Part shown: positions 47,401 through 53,044 of the stretch, piece by piece
How positions within the stretch are numbered: position 1 is the stretch's first letter
How the letters are laid out: each line of letters opens with the position of its first letter
Assembly (NCBI RefSeq): GCF_900564155.1
Contig: NZ_LS999839.1
Span: 3,903,097-3,967,096, forward strand
DNA: 64,000 bases
Direction of reading: 5' to 3'
DNA from: Pedobacter schmidteae
Lineage (GTDB): Bacteria > Bacteroidota > Bacteroidia > Sphingobacteriales > Sphingobacteriaceae
Made by a program: the position numbers and the translations under genes
The notes under the pieces: model-generated
What the model saw: the letters and a program-made list of their open reading frames with translations, nothing else
Database searches by the model: none
Told to the model about the DNA's origin: nothing

Positions 47401-48041
47401 CCGCCACAGTAAAAGGATTTACAAAACAAGGCGTAGAGGCAAAAGATATTTCCGGAACAGCAGCCAATAACGACGACCCTACCGTAACCGATATTACACG
47501 GTATCCGGTAGCTATTGACGATTATGCCGCTACCAAAGCAGAGGAAGCAGTAGCTGTGCTGGTAGTAAACAACGACCGCCCGGCACTTTTTCCATTAAAT
47601 GTAGCTACAGTTGACGTAAAAAAACAACCTGCCAACGGAGTGCTTTCTGTTACCAGAGACGGTAAGGTGGTTTATCAACCAAATAAAGGCTTCTTCGGTA
47701 TTGAAAAATTTACTTATAAAATTGACGATGCCAACGGGCTTTCCTCAAACATTGCCGAGGTAAGAATTGACGTGGCACCACCACCGCTGGAAATTCCTAA
47801 TACATTTACGCCTAACGGAGATGGCAAGAACGACTCTTTCATCATCAAGGGGATGGAGAACTATGAAGCGGTAAGTCTGTTTGTGTACAACCGCTGGGGA
47901 GATGAAGTGTACAGAAACGGCAACTACAAAAACGAATGGAATGGAAATGGCTTAAATGATGGTACTTATTTCTATGTATTGAAAATGAAAAAAGGAAAGT
48001 CAGAAGAAACGCGCCGAAGCTGGGTATTGATAAAAAGATAA
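35484..48041 (+). CDS. Giant T9SS type-B surface protein with 31 identical-length Ig-like repeats
   Basis: 4185 residues. Order: signal peptide (about 15-33, CLGFLFCLFFSLSVLA); a unique N-terminal region (35-540) of unknown fold; CARDB/DUF11-like domain (about 545-690); putative Ig and Ig-like domains (about 690-1032); 31 tandem 80-residue Ig-like repeats (1033-3512), each with two Cys (LTFCDGG and ASGCFV) and a central NQWYKGTDLI; two divergent repeats to about 3670; a PKD-like domain (about 3673-3773); two DUF7507-like domains (3774-4005); a cadherin-like domain (4007-4100, PVAIDDYAATK, YQPNKGFFGIEKFTYKI); and a type-B T9SS sorting domain (from about 4103, IPNTFTPNGDGKND ... NRWGDEVY). It should be exported by T9SS and tethered at the surface as an adhesin or gliding-type filament. 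It overlaps the PorP/SprF gene by one base. Confidence 0.93.
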   Translation: MLSALRSDVLSSHRGRFCLGFLFCLFFSLSVLAEGSKDLYPGLGQGNRAFLYSDPGTSGSSMYFPFRTEGTHYVYVQLNEYILVASSAQGIGNGSIRITSPSGVQSTTAQGNIGTRTQEVAGPRYPGQAAGGNRYLPYSFQVTEAGIWKIEFIPPRAGDTDVPDVSAVGSWTQRSDNALIAAWDISVRNAANSGWKPGRVYANVFNLRLSKNFNDSNKAYYGINYVLTKDGRAYRVKNNGNNGYAFTFFSNNKGFIDASGNPTYKSQNTTAISGLVKDPRTEDDNSMNLVTHKLFYGPPSPDLPVSAPVAISGTTPTTTWLKNAPVVPLVTNISFTGSEGTLGQASQKGGIIMFETNVAGTYRITIPLGTGKDRVLNGAAVGGQNSIVWDGKDGLGNLIPGGLVVPEVRVRLASAEVHFPFIDMEINPQGIIIELTENTTNYLVNPTPGVIDESVYSDRVYWDDSSITGGMGGEASDPPVNITDGTSSNSNGHKWGTYNNNSNSSLTDNNGRGEFSYGNEKSMDTYAYILSREEAQPLNVNVKVADLKVVSVTPSVTGPNAGAQVSYTVVVKNAGGSDVTAAPFQFKIPNGLNVDITGITRSFSCATGAETTPVLDANGYSAKLDLPNGCEATYTITGTTTGSLLSQNMAAEASIMRPKDVTDPDATNTVFDLAPQDPHNECLNGTGTESCNNIKYNTVKALEFCAGSVISPFYFDLAAGGTNYSLVGVLPGWLSASVSAGKVTFNGTAAAGLFSFTIGTAGNDREKTTYLIKVNPVPVITSQPVSNPVCEGTDATYSVTSSGVTDTYKWQYEDAGTWIDFVDAAGSVTGATTNTLKLLAIPLSFQGKKIRVVVFSGPGCSLESAIITVTVNQRPGDSYVVGNTNLCEGSSIQLQSSVSGAPNYQWYLNGSVIVGAIKRFFNVTEAGKYSVAIGNASGCFGKRSDEVTVVVVSLPDVPTITYDQLSVCEGNTVKLTSSDAAAYQWYLDNSPIDGATNKEYIAAVSGDYSVLVKNAGGCFENSSSVSVVINTLPAVPTIIVDADKLTICDGGSVILTSSSAAGNQWYKGTDLIAGATGQTYAATEAGIYTVKVTNASGCFVSSASKEVIVNALPVVPTIIVDADKLTFCEGGSVTLTSSAASGNQWYKGTDLIAGATGQTYVATEAGVYTVRVTNASGCFVTSASKEVVVNALPVVPTIIVDADKLTFCDGSSVLLTSSAASGNQWYKGTDLITGATGQTYTATEAGLYTVRVTNASGCFVTSASKEVVVNALPAVPTIIVDADKLTFCDGGSVILTSSAASGNQWYKGTDLIAGATAQTYVATEAGVYTVKVTNASGCFVTSASKEVVVNALPAVPTIIVDADKLTFCDGGSVTLTSSAASGNQWYKGTDLIAGATAQTYVATEAGIYTVKVTNASGCFVSSASKEVIVNALPVVPTIIVDADKLTFCDGGSVTLTSSAASGNQWYKGTDLITGATGQTYTATEAGLYTVRVTNASGCFVTSASKEVVVNALPLVPTIVVDADKLTFCDGGSVVLTSSSATGNQWYKGIDLITGATGQTYTATEAGVYTVRVTNASGCFVTSASKEVIVNALPVVPTIIVDADKLIFCDGGSVILTSSSVTGNQWYKGTDLITGATGQTYTATEAGLYTVRVTNASGCFVTSASKEVVVNALPAVPTIIVDADRLTFCDGGSVVLTSSSATGNQWYKGIDLITGATGQTYTATETGMYTVRVTNASGCFVTSASKEVVVNALPAVPTIIVDADKLTFCDGSSVLLTSSAASGNQWYKGTDLITGATGQTYTATEAGLYTVRVTNASGCFVTSASKEVVVNALPAVPTIVVDADKLIFCDGGSVVLTSSSAAGNQWYKGTDLIAGATGQTYVATEAGVYTVKVTNASGCFVTSVSKEVVVNALPAVPTIVVDADKLTFCDGGSVILTSSSVSGNQWYKGTDLITGATGQTYTATEAGLYIVRVTNASGCFVTSASKEVVVNALPVVPTIIVDTDKLTFCDGGSVVLTSSSASGNQWYKGIDLITGATGQTYTATEAGLYTVRVSNASGCFVTSASKEVVVNALPVVPTIIVDADKLTFCDGGSVILTSSSVAGNQWYKGTDLIAGATAQTYVATEAGIYTVKVTNVSGCFVSSASKEVIVNALPVVPTIVVDADKLTFCEGGSVTLTSSAASGNQWYKGTDLIGGASGQTYVAAEAGVYTVKVTNASGCFVTSTSKEVVVNALPVVPTIIVDADKLTFCDGGSVTLTSSAASGNQWYKGTDLIAGASGQTYVATEAGVYTVKVTNASGCFVTSASKEVVVNALPLVPTIIVDADKLTFCDGGSVILTSSAASGNQWYKGTDLIAGATGQTYMATEAGVYTVKVTNASGCFVTSASKEVVVNALPAVPTIIVDADKLTFCDGGSVILTSSSVTGNQWYNGTDLIAGATGQTYVATEAGVYTVKVTNASGCFVTSASKEVVVNALPVVPTIIVDADKLTFCDGGSVILTSSSASGNQWYKGTDLIAGATGQTYTATEAGLYTVRVSNASGCFVTSASKEVVVNALPMVPTIIVDADKLTFCDGGSVVLTSSAASGNQWYKGTDLIAGATGQTYVATEAGIYTVNVTNASGCFVTSASKEVVVNALPAVPTIIVDADRLTFCDGGSVILTSSSASGNQWYKGTDLITGATGQTYTATEAGLYTVRVTNASGCFVTSVSKEVVVNALPLVPTIIVDADKLTFCDGGSVILTSSSATGNQWYRGTDLITGARGQTYTATEAGLYTVRVTNASGCFVTSASKEVVVNALPAVPTIIVDADKLIFCDGGSVILTSSSVTGNQWYKGTDLITGATGQTYTATEAGLYTVRVTNASGCFVTSASKEVVVNALPLVPTIIVDADKLTFCDGGSVILTSSSASGNQWYKGTDLITGATGQTYTATEAGLYTVRVTNASGCFVTSASKEVIVNALPVVPTIIVDADKLTFCDGGSVILTSSAASGNQWYKGTDLIAGATGQTYVATEAGVYTVKVTNASGCFVTSASKEVVVNALPAVPTIIVDADKPTFCDGGSVILTSSSASGNQWYKGTDLITGATGQTYTATEAGLYTVRVTNASGCFVTSASKEVIVNALPVVPTIIVDADKLTFCDGGSVILTSSSVTGNQWYKGTDLIAGATAKTYVATEAGIYTVKVTNASGCFVSSASKEVVVNALPTVPTIVVDADKLTFCEGGSVTLTSSSVTGNQWYKGTDLIAGATGQTYVATEAGIYTVKVTNASGCFVTSTSKEVVVNALPAVPTIVVDADKLTFCDGGSVVLTSSSASGNQWYKGTDLIAGATGQTYVATEAGLYTVKVTNASSCFVTSASKEVVVNALPVVPTIIVDADKLTFCEGGSVTLTSSSATANQWYKGTDLIAGATGQTYVATEAGIYTVKVTNASGCFVTSASKEVIVNALPVLPTIIVDADKLTFCEGGSVTLTSSAASGNQWYKGTDLIAGATGQTYVATEAGVYTVKVTNASGCFVSSASKEVIVNALPAVPTIIVDADKLTFCDGGSVILTSSASTGNQWYLNGTAIPNATQKMYTATASGSYTVIVTNTNGCANSPSLPVVVTEVPFPAIPNISPAGATTFCEGGIVVLTSSSANDNQWYKNGILIPGATRQTLNVNEIGNYTVKVTNSTGCASGMSALTNVTVNKVPKGYHDQVNSLNCNQSTFTYNLQANVNNTSKGGNSVPAQFSWTASSTQVTGVSNGSGKTINATLINTSTVAQNVVYTITPVAETGGCAGQPFNITVVVPVCVDIAISKTADISSVSAVGDKIKYTITVYNNGNANHSQIKVQDPMLGGVMNQPQGDNGNGILEKNESWIYQGTYIITQNDLEENGIPAAGTGKIINTATVTSLEYSQSKSATATVAVQSNPAITLVKSGVLNLGFKTVTYTFKITNTGNVTLHNLVLIDPKISGIIVLKQTTLSPGASTTAAIDYIPTQAEKVAGAITNTATVKGFTKQGVEAKDISGTAANNDDPTVTDITRYPVAIDDYAATKAEEAVAVLVVNNDRPALFPLNVATVDVKKQPANGVLSVTRDGKVVYQPNKGFFGIEKFTYKIDDANGLSSNIAEVRIDVAPPPLEIPNTFTPNGDGKNDSFIIKGMENYEAVSLFVYNRWGDEVYRNGNYKNEWNGNGLNDGTYFYVLKMKKGKSEETRRSWVLIKR
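38581..46020 (+). repeat. 31 tandem 240-bp repeats inside the giant surface protein
   Basis: The same phase marker (CTGCAGTTCC or a close variant encoding Leu-Pro-x-Val-Pro) recurs every 240 bases from 38581 to 45781 without a single insertion or deletion. Units are very similar in DNA. Two subtypes alternate irregularly: type A with DLIAGA...YVATEAG-[VI]-YTVKV and type B with DLITGA...YTATEAGLYTVRV, each with its own linked codons; units beginning at 38821 and 42901 are hybrids. A 32nd unit (46021) keeps the first ~90 bases and then diverges. More diverged units precede the array from about 38100. Confidence 0.96.
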
Positions 48042-49042
48042 TGATGATGAAACGTATAAAATGTATGGCCGCTCTCGTATCCTTGCTTTGTTTATTTGCG
48101 GGACGTCTTACGGCACAGCAGAATATCCAGTTTTCTCAATATGTATTTAATAGTTTAAGTGTAAATCCGGCCTATGCCGGATATAAAGAAGAATGGTTTG
48201 CCCAGTTGGCTTTGCGTTCGCAATGGATGGGGGTAGAGGGTGCACCTAAAACAGGGGCAATTTCTATTGATGGAATTGTAGATCCCCGTGACCGGAAAAT
48301 GGGACTGGGTTTTCAGGTAACATCCGATAAAATTGGCCCGCAGTTTACTACTGCTGTAACCGCAAATTATGCCTACCGCTTGCAGCTTAATGGTGATGAT
48401 ACGCAAAGAATAAGCTTTGGAATAGGAGTAGGTGTGGTGCAATACAATTTAAGCGGAGAAATGCTGAATACTTCGGAAGGAGGTGATCAGGCCCTGGCAT
48501 TGACAGATGAAAGCAAGATAAAGCCCGATATGCGCCTGGGTGTTTACTATAACTCTGATTACTGGTACTTAGGCCTGTCGCTGCTCGACGCATTTTCAGG
48601 TTCCGGTGTTAGCAATATTACCCGTTCACCATCTTTCAACATTGCCCGTAGTCGCCATGCTTATTTCATTGCAGGTACCCTGGTCAATGTTTCGCCCGAA
48701 ATGAGGATCAGACCCAGTCTGCTAATCAAAGAAGATTTTAGAGGCCCTACCAGTATGGATATGAATGTGATGACCATATTTAATGATAAGCTATGGCTGG
48801 GCGCTTCATACCGCACAGGTTTTGGCTTATGGAAAAAACAAATTAGCGAACAGCATTTGGGCAAACAAAATTCCATATCGGGTATTGTACAGGTTTTTAT
48901 CAGCGAACGGTTTAGGATGGGATATTCGTATGATTATGTAACCAGTAAACTAGGGAGCAATCAAAATGGCTCTCATGAACTCACCATGGGCTTAACTTTT
49001 GGTCGCGTACCCAGATCCTTTATTTGCCCAAGGGTATTTTAA
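48041..49042 (+). CDS. PorP/SprF-family type IX secretion outer-membrane protein
   Basis: 333 residues with a signal peptide (about 1-28, ending LTAQQ) and the family hallmarks near the N-terminus: IQFSQYVFNSLSVNPAYAG, followed by a barrel-like pattern of alternating hydrophobic strands (GLGFQVTSDKIGPQF, FGIGVGVVQY, HELTMGLTFG). PorP/SprF proteins bind type-B T9SS cargo and attach it to the cell surface. Its first ATG shares one base with the stop of the giant protein (TAATG), and three ATG codons stand in a row, so coupling is expected. It is the dedicated partner of the cargo upstream. Confidence 0.95.
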   Translation: MMMKRIKCMAALVSLLCLFAGRLTAQQNIQFSQYVFNSLSVNPAYAGYKEEWFAQLALRSQWMGVEGAPKTGAISIDGIVDPRDRKMGLGFQVTSDKIGPQFTTAVTANYAYRLQLNGDDTQRISFGIGVGVVQYNLSGEMLNTSEGGDQALALTDESKIKPDMRLGVYYNSDYWYLGLSLLDAFSGSGVSNITRSPSFNIARSRHAYFIAGTLVNVSPEMRIRPSLLIKEDFRGPTSMDMNVMTIFNDKLWLGASYRTGFGLWKKQISEQHLGKQNSISGIVQVFISERFRMGYSYDYVTSKLGSNQNGSHELTMGLTFGRVPRSFICPRVF

Positions 49043-49169
49043 ATATTTCTTTACCTGCCTTATGGAAAGGTTTAAAGATTGGCATCCATACTATAAATAA
49101 GCGTCAAGCCTTCGTCATAAAAGGTTCCTGAAGCTAAATGGTATAATGTTAAATCTAAAACTTAAAACA

Positions 49170-49997
49170 ATGTTGGGTTCAAAAATCGATTTATTTGGCA
49201 ATGAATGGCTTGATGTAGTATTTGATCAGAAAAACAAAAGCTATGGCGCTTATGCACTTCGCCGCGAAAGTTCGGTGCATACCACCAAGGCACTTTTTAT
49301 TGCGGGAAGCTTGTTTATCTTACTCTTCTTATCGCCCAAAATTATTCACCTGATCAGAGGGAATTCTGTCATTGAGGATATGCCCAATCGGGAGACAATA
49401 GTAAGCGTGCAACCACCACCAGCTGTAAACCCGGAAACCCCACCGCCGGCAGCAATTGAACCGCCTCAGGCAAAAGAAAGGCAAATCAAATTTCCGCCGC
49501 CAATAGTAGTGGACGATAACCAGGTTAGAGATATCGATCCGGTACAGATCAAAGATTTGGAGAATGCCAATCCGGCGCAGAAAAACATTGAAGGAAGCGA
49601 AGATGGAACTATTGTAATTGAAAACCCTTCAGGTACAGCTCCAAAAGGAGCCGCCGCCGCGGGCGACAATACCGTGTATGACTCCTTTATAGCCCTGGAG
49701 GTTCAGCCAACTTTTCCGGGCGGAATGGATAAGTTTTATAAATATCTTTCAAAAGCCATCAGATATCCTGCAATGGCTCAGGAAGCCGGTATTCAAGGCA
49801 AAGTGTTTCTTTCATTCATCATCGAAAAAAATGGCTCATTAACCGATATCAAAGTAGAGCGCCCACTGGGCTATGGAACAGATGAAGAAGCGGTAAGGGT
49901 ATTAAAAGCGAGTCCAAAATGGATAGCAGGTGTACAAAATGGACAATTTGTTCGTGTAAAATACAATATCCCTATCAGTTTTGCTTTAGGGCAATAA
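49170..49997 (+). CDS. TonB-family energy transducer
   Basis: About 275 residues. N-terminal cytoplasmic segment with the Bacteroidota motif DQKNKSYGAYALRR, one membrane span (about 44-63, FIAGSLFILLFLSPKIIHLI), a Pro-rich periplasmic linker (VSVQPPPAVNPETPPPAA), and a C-terminal TonB domain (about 180-275) with FPGGMDKFYKYLSKAIRYP, AGIQGKVFLSFIIEKNG and VRVKYNIPISF. The start is set at MLGSKIDLFGNEW as in relatives; an in-frame ATG eight codons upstream at 49146 is possible. It follows the PorP/SprF gene by about 125 bases. ExbB and ExbD are not in the window. It could energise any of the SusC-type receptors here. Confidence 0.92.
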   Translation: MLGSKIDLFGNEWLDVVFDQKNKSYGAYALRRESSVHTTKALFIAGSLFILLFLSPKIIHLIRGNSVIEDMPNRETIVSVQPPPAVNPETPPPAAIEPPQAKERQIKFPPPIVVDDNQVRDIDPVQIKDLENANPAQKNIEGSEDGTIVIENPSGTAPKGAAAAGDNTVYDSFIALEVQPTFPGGMDKFYKYLSKAIRYPAMAQEAGIQGKVFLSFIIEKNGSLTDIKVERPLGYGTDEEAVRVLKASPKWIAGVQNGQFVRVKYNIPISFALGQ

Positions 49998-50019
49998 GTC
50001 AGAATGGTGGTTTCGAGTA

Positions 50020-50060
50020 TACGATCGTCATCCTGAATTTATTTCAGGATGACGATCGTA
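50020..50060. terminator. Perfect 18-bp hairpin with TTCAGGATGACG arm (dispersed palindrome)
   Basis: TACGATCGTCATCCTGAA (50020-50037) and its perfect reverse complement (50043-50060) flank a five-base TTTAT loop. It sits between the convergent TonB and mdaB genes, so it can stop both transcripts. The inner arm TTCAGGATGACG occurs again at 56293, which suggests a dispersed repeat used as a terminator. Confidence 0.75.
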
Positions 50061-50093
50061 CCTTTTCGGGCATTATTTTACTTAAATTATTTC

Positions 50094-50711
50094 TTAAGCC
50101 GATAACTCCATTTGGTAATCTTCAACAAAGGTTTTATTCAAATGCTGTTGATAACGCCTCATGTCATTCACTACATCTGCATTTTTTTCTACATCATGAA
50201 AATGAATACCTTCCAAAGGTGTCATACCTGTAAAAGCATTCATCCGGTGAAAACCGAACATTACCCCCTCGTCTACGCTTTTTTCATTAAAAAACTCGCC
50301 CGGTAAAGTAAAGGCCTCTTCCGGCGCATTCCATGAGGTGGTGAGCATATATTTTTTACCATGCATTAATCCGCCTGTTCCATAATTAATTGCCGGATTG
50401 GCCGATGAGCGACCGTCGCTATGGTAAATACCATTCTCGTGGCCCGCTGTAAATACTTCATCAATATATTTTTTGAAGGCATTGGGAACTTGAAACCACC
50501 ATATTGGGGTATGATAAATGACTACATCTGCCCATTTATAGTTCTCCACTTCCTGTTTGGCGTCATAAGGTTGGTTGATGTCGGTTAAGCGTATCTCAAA
50601 ACCTTCATTTTGTTCAAAAAAACTTACGGTATTTTCTGCTATGGTTTGGTTAAATCTACCGCCCGAATGTCCGAAAACCTGGCCGCCGTTGATTACAAAT
50701 ATTCTTTTCAT
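50094..50711 (-). CDS. mdaB: MdaB-type NAD(P)H quinone oxidoreductase
   Basis: 205-residue flavodoxin-fold protein. FMN-binding loop near residues 8-20 (INGGQVFGHSGGRFN), then YHTPIWWFQVPNAFKKYID and TTSWNAPEEAF, both typical of the MdaB/KefF group. Family members reduce quinones by two electrons with NAD(P)H and an FMN or FAD cofactor, protecting against quinone and oxidative stress. The gene is divergent from the LysR gene, whose product is its likely regulator. The -7 box at 50743-50736 gives it an own promoter. Confidence 0.9.
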   Translation of the reverse strand: MKRIFVINGGQVFGHSGGRFNQTIAENTVSFFEQNEGFEIRLTDINQPYDAKQEVENYKWADVVIYHTPIWWFQVPNAFKKYIDEVFTAGHENGIYHSDGRSSANPAINYGTGGLMHGKKYMLTTSWNAPEEAFTLPGEFFNEKSVDEGVMFGFHRMNAFTGMTPLEGIHFHDVEKNADVVNDMRRYQQHLNKTFVEDYQMELSA

Positions 50712-50735
50712 CTTGTATCTGATTTAATAACGGTA

Positions 50736-50743
50736 CAAATTTA
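50736..50743 (-). promoter_or_regulatory. -7 box of mdaB (TAAATTTG)
   Basis: TAAATTTG on the minus strand fits TAnnTTTG exactly and lies 25 bases before the mdaB ATG. Confidence 0.6.
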
Positions 50744-50779
50744 CAGCTGATTTATGTATAATTAAAATAGTTTAATTTA

Positions 50780-50787
50780 TACTTTTG
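50780..50787 (+). promoter_or_regulatory. -7 box of the LysR gene (TACTTTTG)
   Basis: TACTTTTG fits TAnnTTTG exactly and lies 19 bases before the LysR ATG at 50807. Together with the box at 50736-50743 it shows back-to-back promoters in a 95-base gap. The AT-rich symmetry TATAATTATA just downstream could be a LysR operator. Confidence 0.6.
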
Positions 50788-50806
50788 TATTATAATTATA
50801 ATAGAT

Positions 50807-51703
50807 ATGGTTAATTTAGAATGGTTCAGAACATTTAAGGCGATCTACGAAACAGGTACGCTAACTGGTGCTGCCGAAGCTTTATACATCTCTCAGCCAG
50901 GGGTAAGTCTACATTTAAGCTCATTGGAATCGTATGTGGGCTATAAACTATTTGACCGCACCTCCAGGAAGATGATATCAACAGAAAGGGCCAAGGTACT
51001 TTACAATTATATACTCGAATCGTTGACCAAGCTGGAGGAAGCCGAACGGCATTTTCATAAAAGTGTAGAAAAGGATATCCCCACTATTAGTATCGGAATG
51101 TGTTTTGAAACCTTTCAGTTTACCCTCGAATCTTATCTGCCAACCTTACCCTTTAATGTAATCATCAAGTTTGGTGAGTATCCACAAATGCTTAGCGACC
51201 TTGACGGCGGTATTCTTGATTTGATCATTACCCCACAAAAAGGCGATTATAAAGGCTTAACTTACGAGCCTTTTTTTACAGAAAGAATTGTATTAGTTTG
51301 CGGAGCAGATACACCTACGAAGGACTTTGAAACTTTGATTGAAAAAAGAGACGTTGCCGAACAGTTGAACTGGTTAAAACGGCAAACCTGGTATGGTACT
51401 ACCGGTGATATGGAGCATCAACGCAGGTTCTGGCACAATAACTTTGGCAAACGCCCTGATTTTAAACCTAATTATATTGTTCCAAATTTATGCTCCATTT
51501 TAAGGTGCTTAAGCGGGGGGAAAGGTGTAGCTGTAATGCCCGACTTCCTGTCGAAGCGTGAGCTTGATCAGGGTAGCATCAAAATCCTTTGGGAAGGGAA
51601 TGATCCAATTGAAAATACCTTGTACTTTGGCACCCGCAAAAAAACGATTTATGACGAACAGATCCAGATCATCAAAGAAATATTCCTGAAGGAAATGGTT
51701 TAG
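50807..51703 (+). CDS. LysR-family transcriptional regulator
   Basis: 298 residues: winged helix-turn-helix (1-60; LEWFRTFKAIYETGTLTGAA, EALYISQPGVSLHLSSLE), linker helix, and periplasmic-binding-like effector domain (about 88-298). LysR proteins usually control a divergent gene, here mdaB, through a site between the two. The effector is probably a quinone or related electrophile by association. Its stop is eight bases from that of the convergent SpmAB gene. Confidence 0.93.
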   Translation: MVNLEWFRTFKAIYETGTLTGAAEALYISQPGVSLHLSSLESYVGYKLFDRTSRKMISTERAKVLYNYILESLTKLEEAERHFHKSVEKDIPTISIGMCFETFQFTLESYLPTLPFNVIIKFGEYPQMLSDLDGGILDLIITPQKGDYKGLTYEPFFTERIVLVCGADTPTKDFETLIEKRDVAEQLNWLKRQTWYGTTGDMEHQRRFWHNNFGKRPDFKPNYIVPNLCSILRCLSGGKGVAVMPDFLSKRELDQGSIKILWEGNDPIENTLYFGTRKKTIYDEQIQIIKEIFLKEMV

Positions 51704-51711
51704 TTAAATAG

Positions 51712-52983
51712 CTAACCGAAAAACAGATATGCAAGTCCTATAGCGGTACAAACTCCAACCAAATCGGCCAGCAACATAGCGCCAATGGCGTAACGGGTAT
51801 TTTTGATACTTACCGATCCAAAATAAACCGCCACCACATAAAACGTAGTGTCCGATGCGCCCTGGAATATCCCCGATAGCCTGCTGGCAAAAGAATCTGG
51901 ACCGTAGGTTTCCATGGTGCTGACCATCATTCCACGGGCAGCGCCACCACTTAAAGGGCGAATCAAAGCAGTTGGCAAGCCCTCTACAAAACGGGTGTCG
52001 GCACCTAAAAAGGCAAATCCGTTTTTGATGGCACTAATCACCACATCAAAAGTACCGCTGGTGCGCAACAAAGATATCGCTACCAGCATGCCAACCAGGT
52101 AAGGTACAATCTTAATGGCGGTATCAAAACCATTTTTCGCGCCGTCAATAAATGCGTCAAAAACATCAATCTTTTTGTAAAGGCCACCTAAAATAATTAC
52201 CAGAAATACCAGTAAAATTAATCCATTGCTCAGCAAGCCCGAAAATGACTTGATCCCATCTGCATTTAAGGAAACAATATAAAGTACCAGTAAGGCAATG
52301 ATAAAGGAGATGCTGAGTACCCAGGCGATGATTACAGGTTGCAGTATATTGATTTTTTGTTTAAACGAGACAATCAGCATGGCGGCTATGGTGCCTACAA
52401 AAGTGACAATCAAACAGGGGATAAAAATATCGGTAGGATTGGATGCATTTTGTGAAGCCCGTATAGCGATAACACTAACAGGAATCAGGTTTAATCCTGC
52501 AGCATGTAAACACAAAAACATAATCTGTGCATTTGAAGCTACATCTTTGCTGGGGTTCAGCTCCTGTAGACTTTCCATAGCTTTTAGGCCAAAAGGGGTA
52601 GCGGCATTGTCCAGTCCCAGCAAATTGGCCGAAAAGTTCATGATCATATGCCCCATGGATGGATGGCCTTTAGGAATATCTGGGAAAAGCTTTGAAAAAA
52701 ACGGGCCAACTATCCTTGACAATAGACGGATTCCTCCAGCTCTTTCAGCAATACTCATCAGGCCCATAAACAAAGCCAAAATGCCAATCAGTTTTAAGCA
52801 AAGCTCCACAGCAACCCAGCAGGTCTGTATAATGCCATCTAGTTTTAGCGGGTTAGCAGCATCGTCGGCTTTGCCAATAACCATCCAGTTAAAAATATCG
52901 CTTTGCCCAAAAAAGAAACACTTTACGCTTGCCACAACAATTGCAACAATGATAAAGGCAGACCAGATTCTACTTAATGCCAT
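51712..52983 (-). CDS. Fused SpmA-SpmB nucleoside recognition (Gate) domain membrane protein
   Basis: 423 residues, about ten membrane spans. The N-terminal half (1-200) is SpmA-like with FSANLLGLDNAATPFGLKAM, and the C-terminal half (about 235-423) is SpmB-like with GAKNGFDTAIKIVPYLVGML and RPLSGGAARGMM. Both halves carry a Gate domain. In Bacillus SpmA and SpmB are separate proteins needed for spore core dehydration; in Bacteroidota the fused form is common and does not imply spores. The transported solute is unknown. It stands alone in its operon, 61 bases downstream of the peptidase gene start region on the same strand. Confidence 0.9.
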   Translation of the reverse strand: MALSRIWSAFIIVAIVVASVKCFFFGQSDIFNWMVIGKADDAANPLKLDGIIQTCWVAVELCLKLIGILALFMGLMSIAERAGGIRLLSRIVGPFFSKLFPDIPKGHPSMGHMIMNFSANLLGLDNAATPFGLKAMESLQELNPSKDVASNAQIMFLCLHAAGLNLIPVSVIAIRASQNASNPTDIFIPCLIVTFVGTIAAMLIVSFKQKINILQPVIIAWVLSISFIIALLVLYIVSLNADGIKSFSGLLSNGLILLVFLVIILGGLYKKIDVFDAFIDGAKNGFDTAIKIVPYLVGMLVAISLLRTSGTFDVVISAIKNGFAFLGADTRFVEGLPTALIRPLSGGAARGMMVSTMETYGPDSFASRLSGIFQGASDTTFYVVAVYFGSVSIKNTRYAIGAMLLADLVGVCTAIGLAYLFFG

Positions 52984-53044
52984 TAAAAATGATTTAGTTC
53001 AAGCCTTAAATTTAAAGTTTTGATTCTAATATCTCCGTTTTAAA

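Noticed and set aside
52298..53023. 241-codon plus-strand open frame opposite the SpmA-SpmB gene
   Set aside because: The minus strand has a clear full-length family protein; the plus frame is Ser/Ile/Lys-rich noise without motifs.
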